DNA from: Symbiodinium kawagutii
Taxonomy: Eukaryota > Sar > Dinophyceae > Suessiales > Symbiodiniaceae
Direction of reading: 5' to 3'
Assembly (NCBI GenBank): GCA_009767595.1
Contig: VSDK01018932.1
Span: forward strand, 40,442-104,441
DNA length: 64,000 nt
The position numbers and the translations under genes are program-made. This document shows positions 1 to 11,902 of this stretch, one piece after another. The notes beneath the pieces are model-generated. The model was not told where the DNA came from and made no database searches. It worked only from the letters and a program-made list of their open reading frames with translations. Each line of letters begins with the position of its first letter. Position 1 is the first letter of the stretch.

Positions 1-35
1 GCCGTGCGGCTGTGCATCGCGACCAGGTCATGGTG
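1..35. other. GC-rich island cut by window start (possible exon)
   Basis: GC-rich bases followed by CCAG|GTCATGG, then TGG-type repeat. It would fit the right end of an exon on the plus strand; too short to interpret. Confidence 0.25.
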
Positions 36-880
36 GGTGCTCACCACGACTGAACCACCCATGACCCAGCAACCAGTTGCGTGTCTGTCAACCAAGTTGG
101 GTTACAATATCATTGGTATACATCATTGGTATCATTGTAAAATATCAGCTTTAAACAATGATATCATGGTTGGTTTATATCATTGGTATCAACGAAATTT
201 GGTTACAGTAATCATGTTTTTAAATATCAACATTTTTGGTATCCTGTCTGGTGGGTGTCAACCACTTGGTTTCTATGGATGTCCCATCCAAATGAATAAA
301 AAAAATGTGCGTTTGTTGACGAACCATTTGCTCATAATTACATTGGGCAAAAAACAAAACACCGGTTCATCTTTGGCTGGGTGGTGGTTGGTTCGTGGTT
401 GACAAGTGATTGAGTTGATTGGTTGGCAATTTCATGTCCTTTCTCTTGGTTAATGAGTTGTTTTTCAAAATACCTGGTTGATTCGTCAAGGAGTGTCTGT
501 TTCTGGCAATTAATGGTTATTGATTATTATCAGTACTGGCCATCAATCAATCAACCAATCAATGGGTGATATGATTGATCAACACTATTCAAAGTATCAA
601 TGAACATAGTCATTCACGTCAGCATTTTGCGACGAATAAATATGTTTGATCATAACTGGAAATGGCTCATGACATTTATCAACAACTATCAGTAACCAGT
701 ACTTTGTGATAATTGATGAAGTAATGGTTCCAAAATGTGTAATCATTGGTTAATATGCTGGAAAACAGCACTGATTGTTGATAATGATCAAAATTGCTCG
801 TATTGGTCAATCATGATCGATGATAATCAACAGTGAGCAACTAGTGGTGGGAGACCATAGCGGCAAGCACAAAATAGTAA
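36..880. other. AT-rich repetitive stretch, no gene seen
   Basis: Diverged TCATTGGTATCA- and GATTGATCAA-type repeats, mostly TGG-oriented up to about 560 and mixed after that. Confidence 0.5.
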
Positions 881-1735
881 CACACGCGCATAAGAATGTA
901 TATATATATATATGTATATATGTATGCATGTATTTGACAATAAATATCTATAAACAAATTTGCATATACATACACATCTGCAAATGTGTACGTACAACAT
1001 ACATTTGTATATATATATATATGTAACATATATCAAACACACTTGATCTACATGTCCAAACAATTTGTAGCCACGTATCGTTCCTTATTGCACAAGCCAG
1101 CTACACACATTCAGGTATGTGTAAATATGTATGTCTTTAGATTCACATCACCAACGTTGAAAACATCTAAAGAACAACCATCACTGAGTCTTTACATATA
1201 AATCACATATGTGTATATGTAAATATATTTATTGATCATATATGTGTATATATATATATGAAAAAATGCATACAAATTCAAGTACACATATTTATGTATC
1301 TATCTATATATGAAAAAAGTATATATATATGTATTTATATATATATATATATAAATAAATATATATATATATATGTGGTGCCTTCTCAAAGCAGGGGTAC
1401 CCGCAAATCATTCAATATGAATCACTAATAGTAATAAACCAACCTTTTGTGAGGTCCCATATATTGAGAAACACCCACACAAATTGTCTACAAATAGAAA
1501 TTTAACTTCTACATATAACTATATATGTAAACACTTTTATATTTCAAAACATATTTATATATTTCATAAATATTACTATACCACGCTGAAACTAAAAATG
1601 TAAACCATATAAGATGTGTATCAATTCAAAAAAATACCAACATATTTGTATATCAAAAGTATATGTAAATAAAAATCTAATACGTATACCTAAATATATG
1701 CCATCTGTACCGGCATACCCTTTAATATTTGATGC
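881..1735. repeat. AT-rich microsatellite stretch
   Basis: Many TATATA/TATGTA runs (densest 1,318-1,374) around one family-1 element. No coding signal. Confidence 0.7.
1376..1477 (+). mobile_element. Family-1 foldback (MITE-like) element, diverged
   Basis: Ends resemble TGGTTTCTCAAAATAGGGG and its inverted copy (here TTCTCAAAGCAGGGGTACC and ATTGAGAAACACCCA). The typical TAGTAATAAACCAACC interior is present. Confidence 0.55.
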
Positions 1736-1739
1736 CATT

Positions 1740-2330
1740 CATCCAGTTTCCCCGCCAGAAACTTCCACCAAGGCACTGTCTACAAATGTCTAGCGTCTGC
1801 GTGCCAATGCCTTGGTGCAATGTCGTCACGAAACATCAACGAACGTGTGAGCCCATGGTGCTGAAACATGTTGACCCATGAGGCTTCCAACATGGCTTCC
1901 GTTTTGGCCATCCAAAATCAATAAGTAGTGACCTGTAGTCAGTACAAGCCGCAGCAGAAGTAGTGCAGTGAATTTGTTTGACCACCATTGACCAAGTGTG
2001 GCATGAATCCCATCTACAAAACCTCGCAGCGCACACATGTACAGAGAGCAGTGAACAAATCATTTGCATGACGGTCCCCACCAAGATCTTGTCCTCTTCA
2101 GCCTATGACCGTAGAACTGTGGCGATCTTTTGACAACAGAACTTACAAATCCAAGTGACCCAGGGTTCGTAGTTGATTGCCAACTGTTGTTACAGTGGAT
2201 ACTCACTGCTTTTCGAAAATGACAAACCCAACAAACATTTCGTAAATATTTATGCTGACTCAAATTGAGTAGCTGTAGCCGCACGGGCTATTGCAAACAC
2301 CGACTTTCAAAAGGAACAAACCAGGCCTGA
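1740..2330 (-). pseudogene. Broken gene-like block
   Basis: About 590 bp of balanced composition between AT microsatellites and a family-3 element. On the minus strand two overlapping open frames of 74 and 82 codons (2,060-2,284 and 1,836-2,084) continue each other in different frames, as expected from a frameshifted coding sequence. I recognise no family; it may be a decayed transposon gene. Confidence 0.25.
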
Positions 2331-2411
2331 AACTTCACAATGTCCCAACATGTTCTGGCGGTGTAGTCTCCAAATGAAACAGCAGAAGTCATCAAAGCCA
2401 GGCTGCCTAAT

Positions 2412-2521
2412 CTGGCTGGTGGTTTCAACCCTTTTGAGAAACATTAGTTCATCATTAGTCAACCAACCAACAGTTTGATGATACTGGTGAAAAATAACAA
2501 ATCTTCGAAACCACCAAGCAG
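2412..2521 (+). mobile_element. Family-3 foldback (MITE-like) element
   Basis: About 110 bp with ends close to CTGGTTGGTGGTTTCAA and its inverted copy GAAACCACCAAGCAG. It has the AGTCAACCAACC interior motif and no coding capacity. Confidence 0.65.
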
Positions 2522-2663
2522 TTACCCAAATATTGGATGGTTGGTGATCATATTCCCGGCTCATGGGTTGCAACACCTCGTCCAATTCCCAGCTGCCGAC
2601 ACTTCTGCAGTTCTTTTTATTCATGGCTCTGTGGACACTGCGCATACTAGTGATCGATACACT

Positions 2664-2786
2664 ATATGGCTGTGGGTCAGCTCACCCTGTACCCTGGTTC
2701 CCCCATCATTAATCATTGTTTTTCCTATCATTGTTGGTGATTATTCACATTAGTTGGTTGGTCATTATATTGACCCATAGCCATAT
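2664..2786 (+). mobile_element. Family-2 foldback (MITE-like) element
   Basis: It starts ATATGGCTGTGGGTCA and ends TTGACCCATAGCCATAT. The interior CCCTGGTTCCCCC is typical of the family. About 120 bp, non-coding. Confidence 0.75.
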
Positions 2787-3120
2787 AAAGGCTGGCAAAT
2801 CTGATACACGCAAGCCAAACACCTGCCACTGATGGTAGATTTGCTGCAACCATAAATGCAAATATGACGTAAACAATTGTGTGATCTTGGTCCATTGGTA
2901 TGCAAGAATTATGATAGACATATTTTTTGGGTATAACCATCAAGAAAATACTCTGGTATGCCAATGACGTCATCATCAGTGATAAATCGAACTTGTTGTA
3001 AGTGGATGTCATTAATGATAATTGTGTTGTTCTAATGTTACCAACAACAATCATCTTCGAACTCGATCAAGAATCAATGATAGAATTAACTAATGGTTGA
3101 TGATTATTTGTTAATTAATG

Positions 3121-3216
3121 ATGGTTTCTCAAAATAGGGGACCCCCAAATCATCCTTCAACAATCGTTTATAGTAATAAGCCAAGCATGTTTGGGGTCCC
3201 CTATTTTGAGGAAGAC
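3121..3216 (+). mobile_element. Family-1 foldback (MITE-like) element
   Basis: ATGGTTTCTCAAAATAGGGG at the left and GGGGTCCCCTATTTTGAG at the right; about 95 bp, no coding capacity. Confidence 0.7.
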
Positions 3217-3299
3217 CCTAATGAGTATATATCAACTTGGCATAACTAAGTTATTTGGCATGATATTATGCCAAGTTGTTGCTGGATGTTGGTTGCAAC

Positions 3300-3870
3300 T
3301 CAATCACCAACGAGCGGGGGGCAGAAGCGGCAGCGCATCAGCTTTCCAGCACTATCGGTCCCGCACTGGGGCGCCCTGACTACCAGTGGAACCCAAAATG
3401 GAAATCCTGGCTGCCGCAGGGGCAAGGTTTACCCTCCCTTGAGAGAAACAGCATGATGGCTACACCTAGCGGTGTTTCCTCCCCCAACTTTCGTCTCCGG
3501 CATGTTTCCCGCATGAAACTGCGTCCACCAACGTGCCACAAAAGGTCCACCAACTTTTTGCCCCATGTGAACGCAGCACGAAATGCAAAACCTCATGTTT
3601 AATGATCTTTTTCATGTATCAAAAATCAGTAAAACACCATGTGAACGCAAGGTGACCCAATGAAAAAAACGAGGTCAAAAAATCTTGTTGATATTAGTAA
3701 AACACCATGTGAACGCAACATTCAATCATGTCGGGAAGAACAATGGAAACCATAGAAAAGCAATGGTGTGGCGTGGATTACCAAGAACAAAATCTGACTT
3801 TTTTCTCCCTTTCACATTGGCAGGAGTGATCTCAGAGAAAGTGATTTCCAAAGTCCTACTCAAAAAATGG
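3300..3870. other. GC-richer block with CCATGTGAACGCA repeats
   Basis: Contains three spaced copies of CCATGTGAACGCA (about 3,563, 3,636 and 3,704), related to the starts of the 100-bp array. The frame at 3,276-3,602 (+) is open for 108 codons, but I see no domain. Confidence 0.35.
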
Positions 3871-3876
3871 TAAGCC

Positions 3877-3965
3877 CCATCACCCGGAAAGAAGTCCCAT
3901 CACCCGCATGGCACGCAGGCTTGAAAGAAGTCCCATCACCCGGAAAGAAGTTCCATCACCCCAAG
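3877..3965 (+). repeat. Short tandem motif CCCATCACCCGGAAAGAAGT
   Basis: Four to five copies of a roughly 20-bp motif, with one spacer. It opens a GC-richer repetitive block running to 5.4 kb; CCCAATGGCACAG at 3,971 and 4,213 foreshadows the 122-bp array. Confidence 0.5.
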
Positions 3966-4308
3966 CAAATCCCAATGGCACAGTGTGTCTCAGCAGACGC
4001 CATTTTGTTCAAAGATTTGACGAAAAATGCGCGAAAGTGTGCGCACAGCAACAAAAAACGCATGTTTCAACGCAATGATCCGCATGAGTTCAGATGCAAA
4101 TCACAATGGCACATCGGCTGCCACGCGCACTATCAAGCAACGCAAAGATTACCAAATCCAATTGGGAAAACGTCATTCACAACGTGTTTGCGTAAGGGTA
4201 ACAACCGCAAATCCCAATGGCACAGAGTGCCTCAGTAGTTGCCCGCTTGCAAAGAAATTTCCCTTTGCGCAAAGTATGTTCCAACACGTGCGTCCACATG
4301 ACCCCCAA

Positions 4309-4705
4309 TGTGAACACAACATTTAGGAAGTTTGTTCTTTCACCTCCCGCCCTCGAGGCATTGGCAACATCATTTGTTTCCAATCACCTCCGGGAACCTT
4401 TCCCCCAATGTGAACGCGGCATTTAGGAAACTTGTTCTCTCATATCCGACCATCATCAAAACATCGACAACACCATTTGTTTCCAACCACCTCCGGGAAC
4501 CTTTCCCCAATGTGAACGCAACATTTAGGAAGTTTGTTCTTTCACCTTCCAGGGTCAAAACGTTGGCAACATCATTTGTTTCCAATCGCCTCCGGGAACT
4601 TTTCCTCACTGCGAACGCAGCATTTGGGAAGCTTGTTCTCGCGTATCCAACCACTATCTCAGCAATTTCGGTTTCTTGGATCTTGCGGGGGCTTCGAACG
4701 AGGTC
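4309..4705 (+). repeat. Tandem array, about 100-bp unit
   Basis: Units begin at 4,309, 4,409, 4,511 and 4,610 with a TGTGAACGC-type start, then TTTAGGAAGTTTGTTCT and TTTGTTTCCAATCACCTCC. Units 1 and 3 match each other better than their neighbours, and so do 2 and 4, giving a 200-bp higher-order unit. Frames stay partly open because units are near-identical; I do not call a gene. Confidence 0.75.
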
Positions 4706-4783
4706 AAAAACGAGGTCAAAACGAGGTCCAAAAGAACCCAATTCCGTCGCGCCGCCCAAGCAACCCCTCGAGAGCGAGAGAAC

Positions 4784-4804
4784 CAGCAGCAGCAGCAGCA
4801 GCAG
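4784..4804 (+). repeat. CAG trinucleotide run
   Basis: Seven CAG triplets just before the assembly gap. In one plus-strand frame this would encode a Gln run, but no gene is established. Confidence 0.7.
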
Positions 4805-4832
4805 GGGCAGGCCCAGACACAGACGCCACAAC

Positions 4833-4863
4833 NNNNNNNNNNNNNNNNNNNNNNNNNNNNNNN
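4833..4863. other. Assembly gap (31 N)
   Basis: Run of N in low-complexity DNA next to the CAG run; any frame read across it is meaningless. Confidence 0.99.
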
Positions 4864-4917
4864 AACCAACAAAAGGATGAGCAGCAGCAGCCTTGGCGAA
4901 GCGAACGCCCACCAATG

Positions 4918-5400
4918 TAAACATGTATCAAACGCGAAGCTTCTCCCAATGGCACAGCGGTTTTCCCACAGAAATGTTACACGCAGCCTTGGACAACAAA
5001 AAGCTTGCGCGCCATGCAGCTTTACCACAGTAGGCGATGCAAACATGTATCACTTGTGAACTTCTCCCAAGAGTGCTAACAACAACTTTGGGCAACAAGA
5101 AAACTTGTGCGCCATGCAGCTGTGACAAATTACGCAAGGCAAGGGCGGACACTGATCAATGTAAGCATGTACCATGTGTGAAGCTTCTCCCCGTAGCACA
5201 GCAGCTTTCCCATGGAAATGCTAGACACAACCTTCGACAGCAGCAAAGTGTTTGTATCTGTGTGTGTGCCATGCAGTTTTGACAAACCGGAGTGAACACA
5301 GATCATGTAAGCGCGTACCATGTGTGAAGCTTCTCCCAATGGCACAGCCGGTTTCTGACGCGAATGCTAGACTCAACCTTGGACAACACTGTGAATAAGT
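4918..5400 (+). repeat. Tandem array, about 122-bp unit
   Basis: Units start near 4,918, 5,040, 5,162 and 5,307. They share AACATGTATCA-, GAAGCTTCTCCCAATGGCAC-, CAACCTTGGACAACA- and GCGCCATGCAGC-like segments. The last unit spacing is longer (about 145). Confidence 0.65.
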
Positions 5401-5935
5401 ACTGCTCCGCCAGCTGAACGCAGTGCGGCCCGACTTTCCCGAATTGATTCCCGCAACTGACGATGACATTTACTGACTGACGGCCCGACTACACCAAGCG
5501 TCCCCGTCATTGCCACCGTAACCGTCAGAAGCTGACAGGCCCGAAACTTGAATGGCGCACCGTCAGCAAAGCCACACGATACGTCAGCAAGGACACAGAA
5601 ATCAACACATGACCACTTAGAACCTGGGTTGGTTTTGAACCCCCTTATTGGACCAATGGCTCTTCCCAACCTACACCAAGCATTTAATGATAATCATGTG
5701 ATCTCACAACATGGCTTCCCCCAACTAAATCAATCGATTCATATTACAAAATCATCAAGTTAGAATAGCTTTCGCCCAACTAATTCCAACAAATAATGCT
5801 CTAAAAAACAGAAATTGACTAAAGAACAACAGCTCTCCCCCAACTGAACGCAGGTTGGGTGACCTTTTGAGGATTCTCTCCCCCAACTGAACGCAAGATT
5901 TTGAACCGATCGGGGGAGGAACCACTACTGAGAGT
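5400..5935. other. Mixed block with CTCCCCCAACTGAACGCA repeats
   Basis: The motif occurs at about 5,832 and 5,878 with variants near 5,412. A 98-codon open frame on the minus strand (5,373-5,669) has no recognisable feature. Probably old repeat. Confidence 0.3.
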
Positions 5936-6544
5936 ATGTACATGTTTACATTTCAAACACACCATATATATATATATATATAAGTACATAAATTTAAATC
6001 CTTCACTCGAGATAAACATACAAACTGGGCCCCATCAAGTGCCATTTCATTATCTTTTGTAAATCATAACTGGTGAATCCAACTTAAACCTAAATCAACC
6101 AACCGAGGGGGCCATATTGAATTTTTATGTAAATTGATGCATTTTTTTTTACGACAATATGCAAAACTATAATAATACCTACAACAATCTTTGATATATG
6201 GTCGAGCATGTGTCTGGGCATGCTTCAGTGAAGTGTTTATAGACATGCCGTTTTGATGCACCACCATGCGTTTGTATTGGTCCTTGATAGGTTTGAGCCT
6301 GAGCCCCTCAAAATGTGTGGTCGCATGTGTGAGTGTGTCATCTTGCTCAAACACATCGATCTTCAGAACTGTGCAATGAAGATGAAAAGTGATGCCTATC
6401 TACTTGGTTCATGATAATTCTCTTTGAGGTTGCTGGTAACCAACCCCAGTTACAACAATGGTAGAAAGCAGCTGATTACCTACTATTTCATGGCAACTGC
6501 AAGGGTGGAAGTAAAGACAGCAAACACACACGACCAGCTATCAA

Positions 6545-6670
6545 ACCAACGCGCACAACCGACCAATTCTGGCCAGCGTTCACTTCACCTTTCCCGCCCG
6601 CACCTCTTGTCGTCGGGAGCCTCATTGGAGGTCTCCTGTCGCATCCAAATGGCAGAGGGCAGCTGATGAC
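6545..6670. other. GC-rich island (possible exon)
   Basis: On the plus strand CCAG|CG and GAG|GTCTCC could bound a short exon. Preceded by CCA-type and followed by TGG-type sequence. Confidence 0.3.
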
Positions 6671-6973
6671 AGTGGTGGGATGTGTTTTACCTCAAACAAT
6701 GCACGAAACTATGATCATTATTTGAAATGTAGGCCGCAAACGCTATTGATATGCAAACCTTACGGCCTTACGTGTTAAAAGATCGGGCCTGGTGTTTACG
6801 CAGGAAGTGCTGTGATTGATACACAATCGTGACTATTCCTGACAGTATCCCACTCGGTTTCAGAATATATCACCATATATATATATATATATATATATTA
6901 CCATTCTTATTAGTCAGTGGTATCCCACCTGGTCAAGTATCCCACCTATTAATCACACAGAACTTACTGTAAC

Positions 6974-7072
6974 CTGTTGGTGGTTTCAACCGCTGTGAAC
7001 AATGTCCGTCAAACAACCATTTGTTAGTAGTAACATTTGGCAAAAGAACACATGTTTAAAACCACCAGCCAG
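6974..7072 (+). mobile_element. Family-3 foldback (MITE-like) element
   Basis: A complete copy with inverted ends (CTGTTGGTGGTTTCAACC and AAACCACCAGCCAG). The interior target motif is slightly diverged (GTCAAACAACC). Confidence 0.7.
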
Positions 7073-7289
7073 TCGTTGTTTCACCATTGTTGTTGGTTAG
7101 TATCCTCTATTATTAGCCATCATGAGTGGTTGTAACTAGTTATAACCCTATAAATCCCTAAAAAAACACCAGCCCCTTAACCAATCATAGATCATTATAA
7201 GAACCGATAATTAGTTTTAACTGATAACTCTCATAAAGGTTGGTTGCAGCTAGTTATCATTGGTTTACTACCATTAACCAATCACTCAT

Positions 7290-7442
7290 CATGGATCATA
7301 GCCATCCACAGCACGCCACCTGGGCCACCACCGTCCTTGGTGTTGGTCCCTACCAGGTTCCGGCCCTTGGCCCAACTCCGCCTGAAGGAAAGGAAATGGC
7401 CGCCAGGGCGTGTGGTCAGGACAAGTAGCTGGTCAATCTGCT
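7290..7442 (+). other. GC-rich island with GTAAGT donor (possible exon)
   Basis: The island ends CTGCTG|GTAAGTAATG, a strong plus-strand donor. The frame opening at 7,240 stops 14 nt before the donor, so another frame would be used. No product recognised. Confidence 0.35.
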
Positions 7443-7607
7443 GGTAAGTAATGACTAACTAATCACTAATTAATTATTACAGGTATAGGGGTTAATCCTT
7501 AATTTATAGGGGTTAACTAATTATTATAGGGGTTAACCAAGTTCTACTGGCAATTTTAGGGGGTTAATCATTAATCAACTAATCCGCTGAACTAGTCATT
7601 ACTTACC
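7443..7607. repeat. Inverted repeat starting GTAAGT
   Basis: GGTAAGTAATGACT at 7,443-7,456 is the exact inverse of 7,594-7,607. Each arm looks like a good GT splice donor on its own strand. The interior is GGGGTTAA-rich. Confidence 0.6.
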
Positions 7608-8052
7608 GGGGATGAACTCTCCGTAAATTAAACCATTAATGGTTTTGATGTTGTGACTAGTAGCTGGTAGTTATAAGACATAATGGTTATGAATTATCGT
7701 CAATTAGCTGGTTCATTAGATGGTCAATCAAAAGTTTTAAATAATGTTCAATACGCCTACTGGCAGCCATTCCAGAAGTTTAGCAGGTTTGTGTACATGT
7801 TAAATGATGTTAAATGATGATTCATGATGGTTCATGGGGGGCTGGTCCTGGCTAAGAATTCGTAGCAGTTGAGACTGCTTACAAGTTTTCAAGATGAACT
7901 TGCCTATGACTGGTGATTCAAGCCGAACTTTCAAGTCTTACCAATAGTTTCGATCCGTCTTCCACGGTTGGGAATACATAGTTCAATTTTACTACGGCGG
8001 GTTGATGAAGATGGCCGCCCCTTCATGGAAACGACACGCAGCCGTGAATGAT

Positions 8053-8164
8053 ATGGTGGTTTCTCAAAATAGGGGGCCCCAAAATTGCATGATTTTTTGC
8101 TTTATTCTTCTATAAATATGCTTAATCAACTGGAGGATTTTGGGGTCCCCTATTTTGAAAAATA
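8053..8164 (+). mobile_element. Family-1 foldback element, directly joined to a family-2 copy
   Basis: Left end TGGTGGTTTCTCAAAATAGG, right end GGGGTCCCCTATTTTGAAAA. A family-2 element starts immediately after. Confidence 0.7.
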
Positions 8165-8278
8165 GCTCTGGGTCAAAACCCTGTAACCCTGGTTCCCCTA
8201 TCATTGACCATTGTTTTCCCTATAGATTTGTTGCTTATTATCCCCCATTATTAGTTGGTTAATATTGACCCACAGCCA
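8165..8278 (+). mobile_element. Family-2 foldback (MITE-like) element
   Basis: CTCTGGGTCAAAACCCTGTA start and TTGACCCACAGCCACC end; adjacent to a family-1 copy. Confidence 0.7.
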
Positions 8279-8984
8279 CCAAGTCAGACTTCCAAAACCT
8301 GGACTGGTCTCCTTTTCACAGGATTCGATCAGCCCCTGGGATAGCTTGCCATGCTTACAAACCCTAAGTCAGCTGAACTAACCCCTATAACCGTGGTGAA
8401 TGCTACCAGTTCCTGACTGGGGATGTACATCGGCGGATCATTTATCGTAGGCTCATGAAGAGTGACTTGGGACCAGCCCCTGCAACACACAAAGAACGGG
8501 GCATGGACATTCTTAACCACGATGGCTATTCACTATGGCATAGCTGAACATTTGCGCAGCTTTTGGCTTGACCATTTTTATCTTTCACGATATTCAGTGC
8601 TATGATTTTCACCACCTATCATTCACACATCTGAGCCAGCCTTTCGATACACTCTTAATGATTATTGGCTTAATTAATCATTATGAAATTATGAAGCGTT
8701 GTAAAACCATTAAGAATAATAACCAGCAATCATTCCAAACTCAACAATCAGCAATAATCATCATCAATGACCCGTATTATCAACCATCATCAGCAATAAT
8801 AATATATAATAATCACTATTGTAAACGATTTACGTCGTAATCATTTTTTACCTTAACGGCTTAACTAGGACAACAACAATGTTAAATTATATCGGCCTAA
8901 TATTCATCACTTAATCACTTCAGTGATCAGCCACCCTGTTTGATGTTTAATAACAATATCATTGGCTTAACCACCATGGCTATT

Positions 8985-9140
8985 CACCCCAGACTCGCAC
9001 CACCCTCGCAAGCACCTGGAGACACGCGAAGCCCTGCGGCCAGCGGCCACGGCGCAAGGCACCGCAAGCACCGACGCTGCCTGAGTTTCTGTGGCTCACG
9101 TCGAGAACCGTGGCAGGGTGGGCCCAAAGAGCCTCATTGC
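8985..9140. other. GC-rich island (possible exon)
   Basis: Open in two frames on plus and two on minus. Flanks: AACC/CCATC repeats left (8,640-8,980), GATGG/GGTTAATG repeats right (9,470-9,780). Confidence 0.4.
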
Positions 9141-9469
9141 TTATAGGATTGCAATAATCATGATTTCTGCCCAGTGCTCTGCATGTCAAAGTGATGAAAT
9201 TCCAGCAAGCTCGGGTAAACAGCGGGAACCATGACGCTCTTAAATGTGATGAAACCGTATATTGATCGTCCTAGATAAAGTATGATGCTTTTGGGGGTGT
9301 CGCTCCTCAAGGTCCCCTGTCGCTCCTCGCAGTAAAACACATTTTTTGTGATGCGACGGCGGCTCAGAGACTAAATCAAATAAACCATCTTTTGACCATG
9401 GCTCATGCAACAAGCCAAGTTTATTGCCCATAAATGCTGTTTTATTTTTGTTTCTAACGGTTAATCATT

Positions 9470-9780
9470 TCTTATTTGATTGAAATTAAGTTTACTGTAT
9501 GATTGATTGTTTGTTTTTTTTGAAAACTACCATTAAGTACCATGAGAAAATGGTTAATGATGTTAGTCCCATTACCCAATATGGTTGATGTTTTTTTTCT
9601 AATGGTTAAGGATTGATGGACAATGATATATTTTGATGCTTAATATGATTCTGATGGTTAATGGTAATTGGGGTGATAGTTGATGGTTCATCATTTATCA
9701 TCAAACTAGTGGAGTTGATGGCTAATGATTGATGGGAACTCTTATAGTTTGACGGTTAATGGAGGCCCGCTTGGTTTTCA
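9470..9780 (+). repeat. TGG-type (GGTTAATGATGG) degenerate array
   Basis: Irregular repeats of GATGGTTAATG and TTGATGG; right flank of the 9.0-kb island. Confidence 0.6.
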
Positions 9781-9927
9781 GGTCAGAAAGATTAATCATG
9801 TTGAAAAATGGCGAAATTCTGGTCCACTGTGGTCAATAATGAACTGGTTATGCTGAAAAGACCCTGTGATTTGCTTAAAAACCCATTCTGTGAGTGACTT
9901 AGCTATGGTATTAAGTACCTAGCAAAC

Positions 9928-10031
9928 ATGGCTACGGGCCAATATTAGTCAACCAACCAACGTTCATGGGGGATTTCCACCAACAATAGGGAAAACAGCC
10001 TGGTTAATAGTGGGGGAACCAGGGGCCACAT
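9928..10031 (-). mobile_element. Family-2 foldback element, reversed and diverged
   Basis: ATGGCTACGGGCCAATATTA start and GAACCAGGGGCCACATC end. It lies where the surrounding repeat composition switches from TGG-type to CCA-type. Confidence 0.5.
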
Positions 10032-10149
10032 CTTTTAACTGAGACCCGCGCCTACAATAAGCTACCCTTGGAGAAAGCGACCCTTGTGTGTCTTTGCTGT
10101 TTGCATTTTCTGTCAATCCCGGATCTCTGTTTTTCTTGCGTCCCTACAT

Positions 10150-10705
10150 CGCTAAAAGATCTCTGTAACATCACTAGCCTTCAATAATCAATTACAACAC
10201 ATGCCAATGATTTGAAACACGCGAATAATCAAACCCATACCAATCATTTAGTTGCTAGTGATAATTTATCATCGATCACACCAAAACTAGCCATCACTAA
10301 CCATCCTTAACCACTATGAACCATTACAAACCATTCTTAACCAGCAATCAGGCCTCATTTGCCATCAGCCATGCATCATTTAACCAATGAAACATCACTT
10401 GGCCGCCATTTGACCGTCATTAAATCCTGATAAAGCATCATTTATGAAGCAAAATACACAACACTAATCAACTATCAGTTTACCATCAGTTGACCATCAA
10501 TGATTAACTGGTCAATCATTAATGCTTGGAGTTAAGCTTCCTGCTGTGATTGATGAGTTCCCATCAATGATTACTTCATAAGGTAAATCATTAATTAATT
10601 ATGACCATCAATTACTAATCATCAATTATTGACCATAAATGATTGACCATCCTGAGAATGATTAACCGTCAGTGATTGAGCTTCCCAACTGATCAATGAT
10701 TCAGC
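10150..10705 (-). repeat. CCA-type (AACCATCATTAACC) degenerate array
   Basis: Irregular CCATCACTAACCATCC-like repeats, the reverse-complement class of the 9.5-kb array; left flank of the 10.7-kb island. Confidence 0.65.
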
Positions 10706-10711
10706 TTCCTG

Positions 10712-10870
10712 ACATGGACATGCTTGACCAACCTCTCGCGGCGCCACTTCCCAGTCCTGCCTCTTGCCATGTGTACGATGGGCTGGGTCGGTATGGCCGG
10801 GGCCTAGAGGCCTAGCACGGGTGGATGGTCAAGGGCACATGCTGTGGTGCCCACCAGCTGCAAAGCGACT
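10712..10870. other. GC-rich island (possible exon)
   Basis: Sharp switch from CCA-type repeat to about 150 bp of GC-rich sequence, then to TGG-type repeat (10,870-11,050). One minus frame gives a Lys/Arg-rich peptide, one plus frame a hydrophobic one; strand undecided. Confidence 0.4.
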
Positions 10871-11695
10871 TTGACAATGGTTGATAGTGGCTGATGAATG
10901 AATGGTTACAATAGCCATAGTTGATAGATTTACAATGGTTTTTCAATGGTTGGTGGTGGTTGGGGATGGCTAATTAAAGTATGGTTATATATTATGAAAA
11001 ATGAATGGCTATGCAAAACATGGTTGGTTACTGCTTGAATCGATGGATGATAAATGCTTGATACTGTAACTGTTTATTATTGGCAGCTTCGGCGATTGGA
11101 TCCATGGTGTGGTGGAAGTGAAAGGCATCCGGAAGACATAGTATCCGTCTAGGCATCACTGTATGTGTAACAACCACGGAAAGGAATGGAAAGGAAACAA
11201 AACACCTGTGAAAAAAAAAAAAAAAAACATAAATTTCTCCAGCCATGAAAGCCAAAAAGATCTCTTTGACCTTTCGTATGCAATGGTTGATTGAAGGCCA
11301 CAATCAAGTCAGAGGGATGGATCTTACGGTAAATCAAGACTTGAATCTGCTTGATTATGGTTGATTATGATTGATTACGGTCACTTTCATGCGTGATATT
11401 ATGATTGATTGTGGCTACCAAATGATAAGCAACAATGGTTGACAATGGTTCGATAGCACCAACAAGAAGTGGGCAGTCCCTTTTGAAATGCATGAGACAA
11501 AAAGCTTCCATAGATGTGGTGATATTTTGCACAGCCGGCACCATTGTTGCAAACAAATTTTAGGGTATGAGTAGAACCGGTTAAAGGCACAGGTGAAATC
11601 AAATATACATGAATGAAGTTCATATAAGGCTGAGGTCACTGTTAAGAGGCACCCTCTTGAAAAGAAACAAGGAGGTATGAACTAGTCAATCTATT

Positions 11696-11802
11696 TGTTT
11701 TTTTTTAATAGGGGGGCACCCCACTTACCATCGATTAGTAATAATTCAAAGAAATCAACCCACCATAACTTGGGGAGTTGCCTACGGCTTAAGAAACCCC
11801 CA
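11696..11802 (+). mobile_element. Family-1-like foldback element, degenerate
   Basis: AATAGGGGGGCACCCC at the left and CTTAAGAAACCCCCA at the right. It has the TAGTAATAA interior typical of family 1 and resembles the variants at 12,340, 41,868 and 45,650. Confidence 0.45.
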
Positions 11803-11902
11803 TTTAGATTCTCTCTTTCTTGGTTATATAGTGGCTCGATCCTACAAAGTCGAATCGAAGCCATCATCCACACTGTTGAAAACATATTGAAAGCATCAAC
11901 CA

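Noticed and set aside
820-1200. Several 60-80 codon frames in TATATA DNA
   Set aside because: Low-complexity Tyr/Ile/Cys-rich translations of a microsatellite.
3985-4015. GCCATTTTGTTCAAAG, slightly like the dinoflagellate spliced leader
   Set aside because: Only the GCCATTTTG core and a few further bases fit; the 5' part and the GGCTCAAG end do not match. No gene follows.
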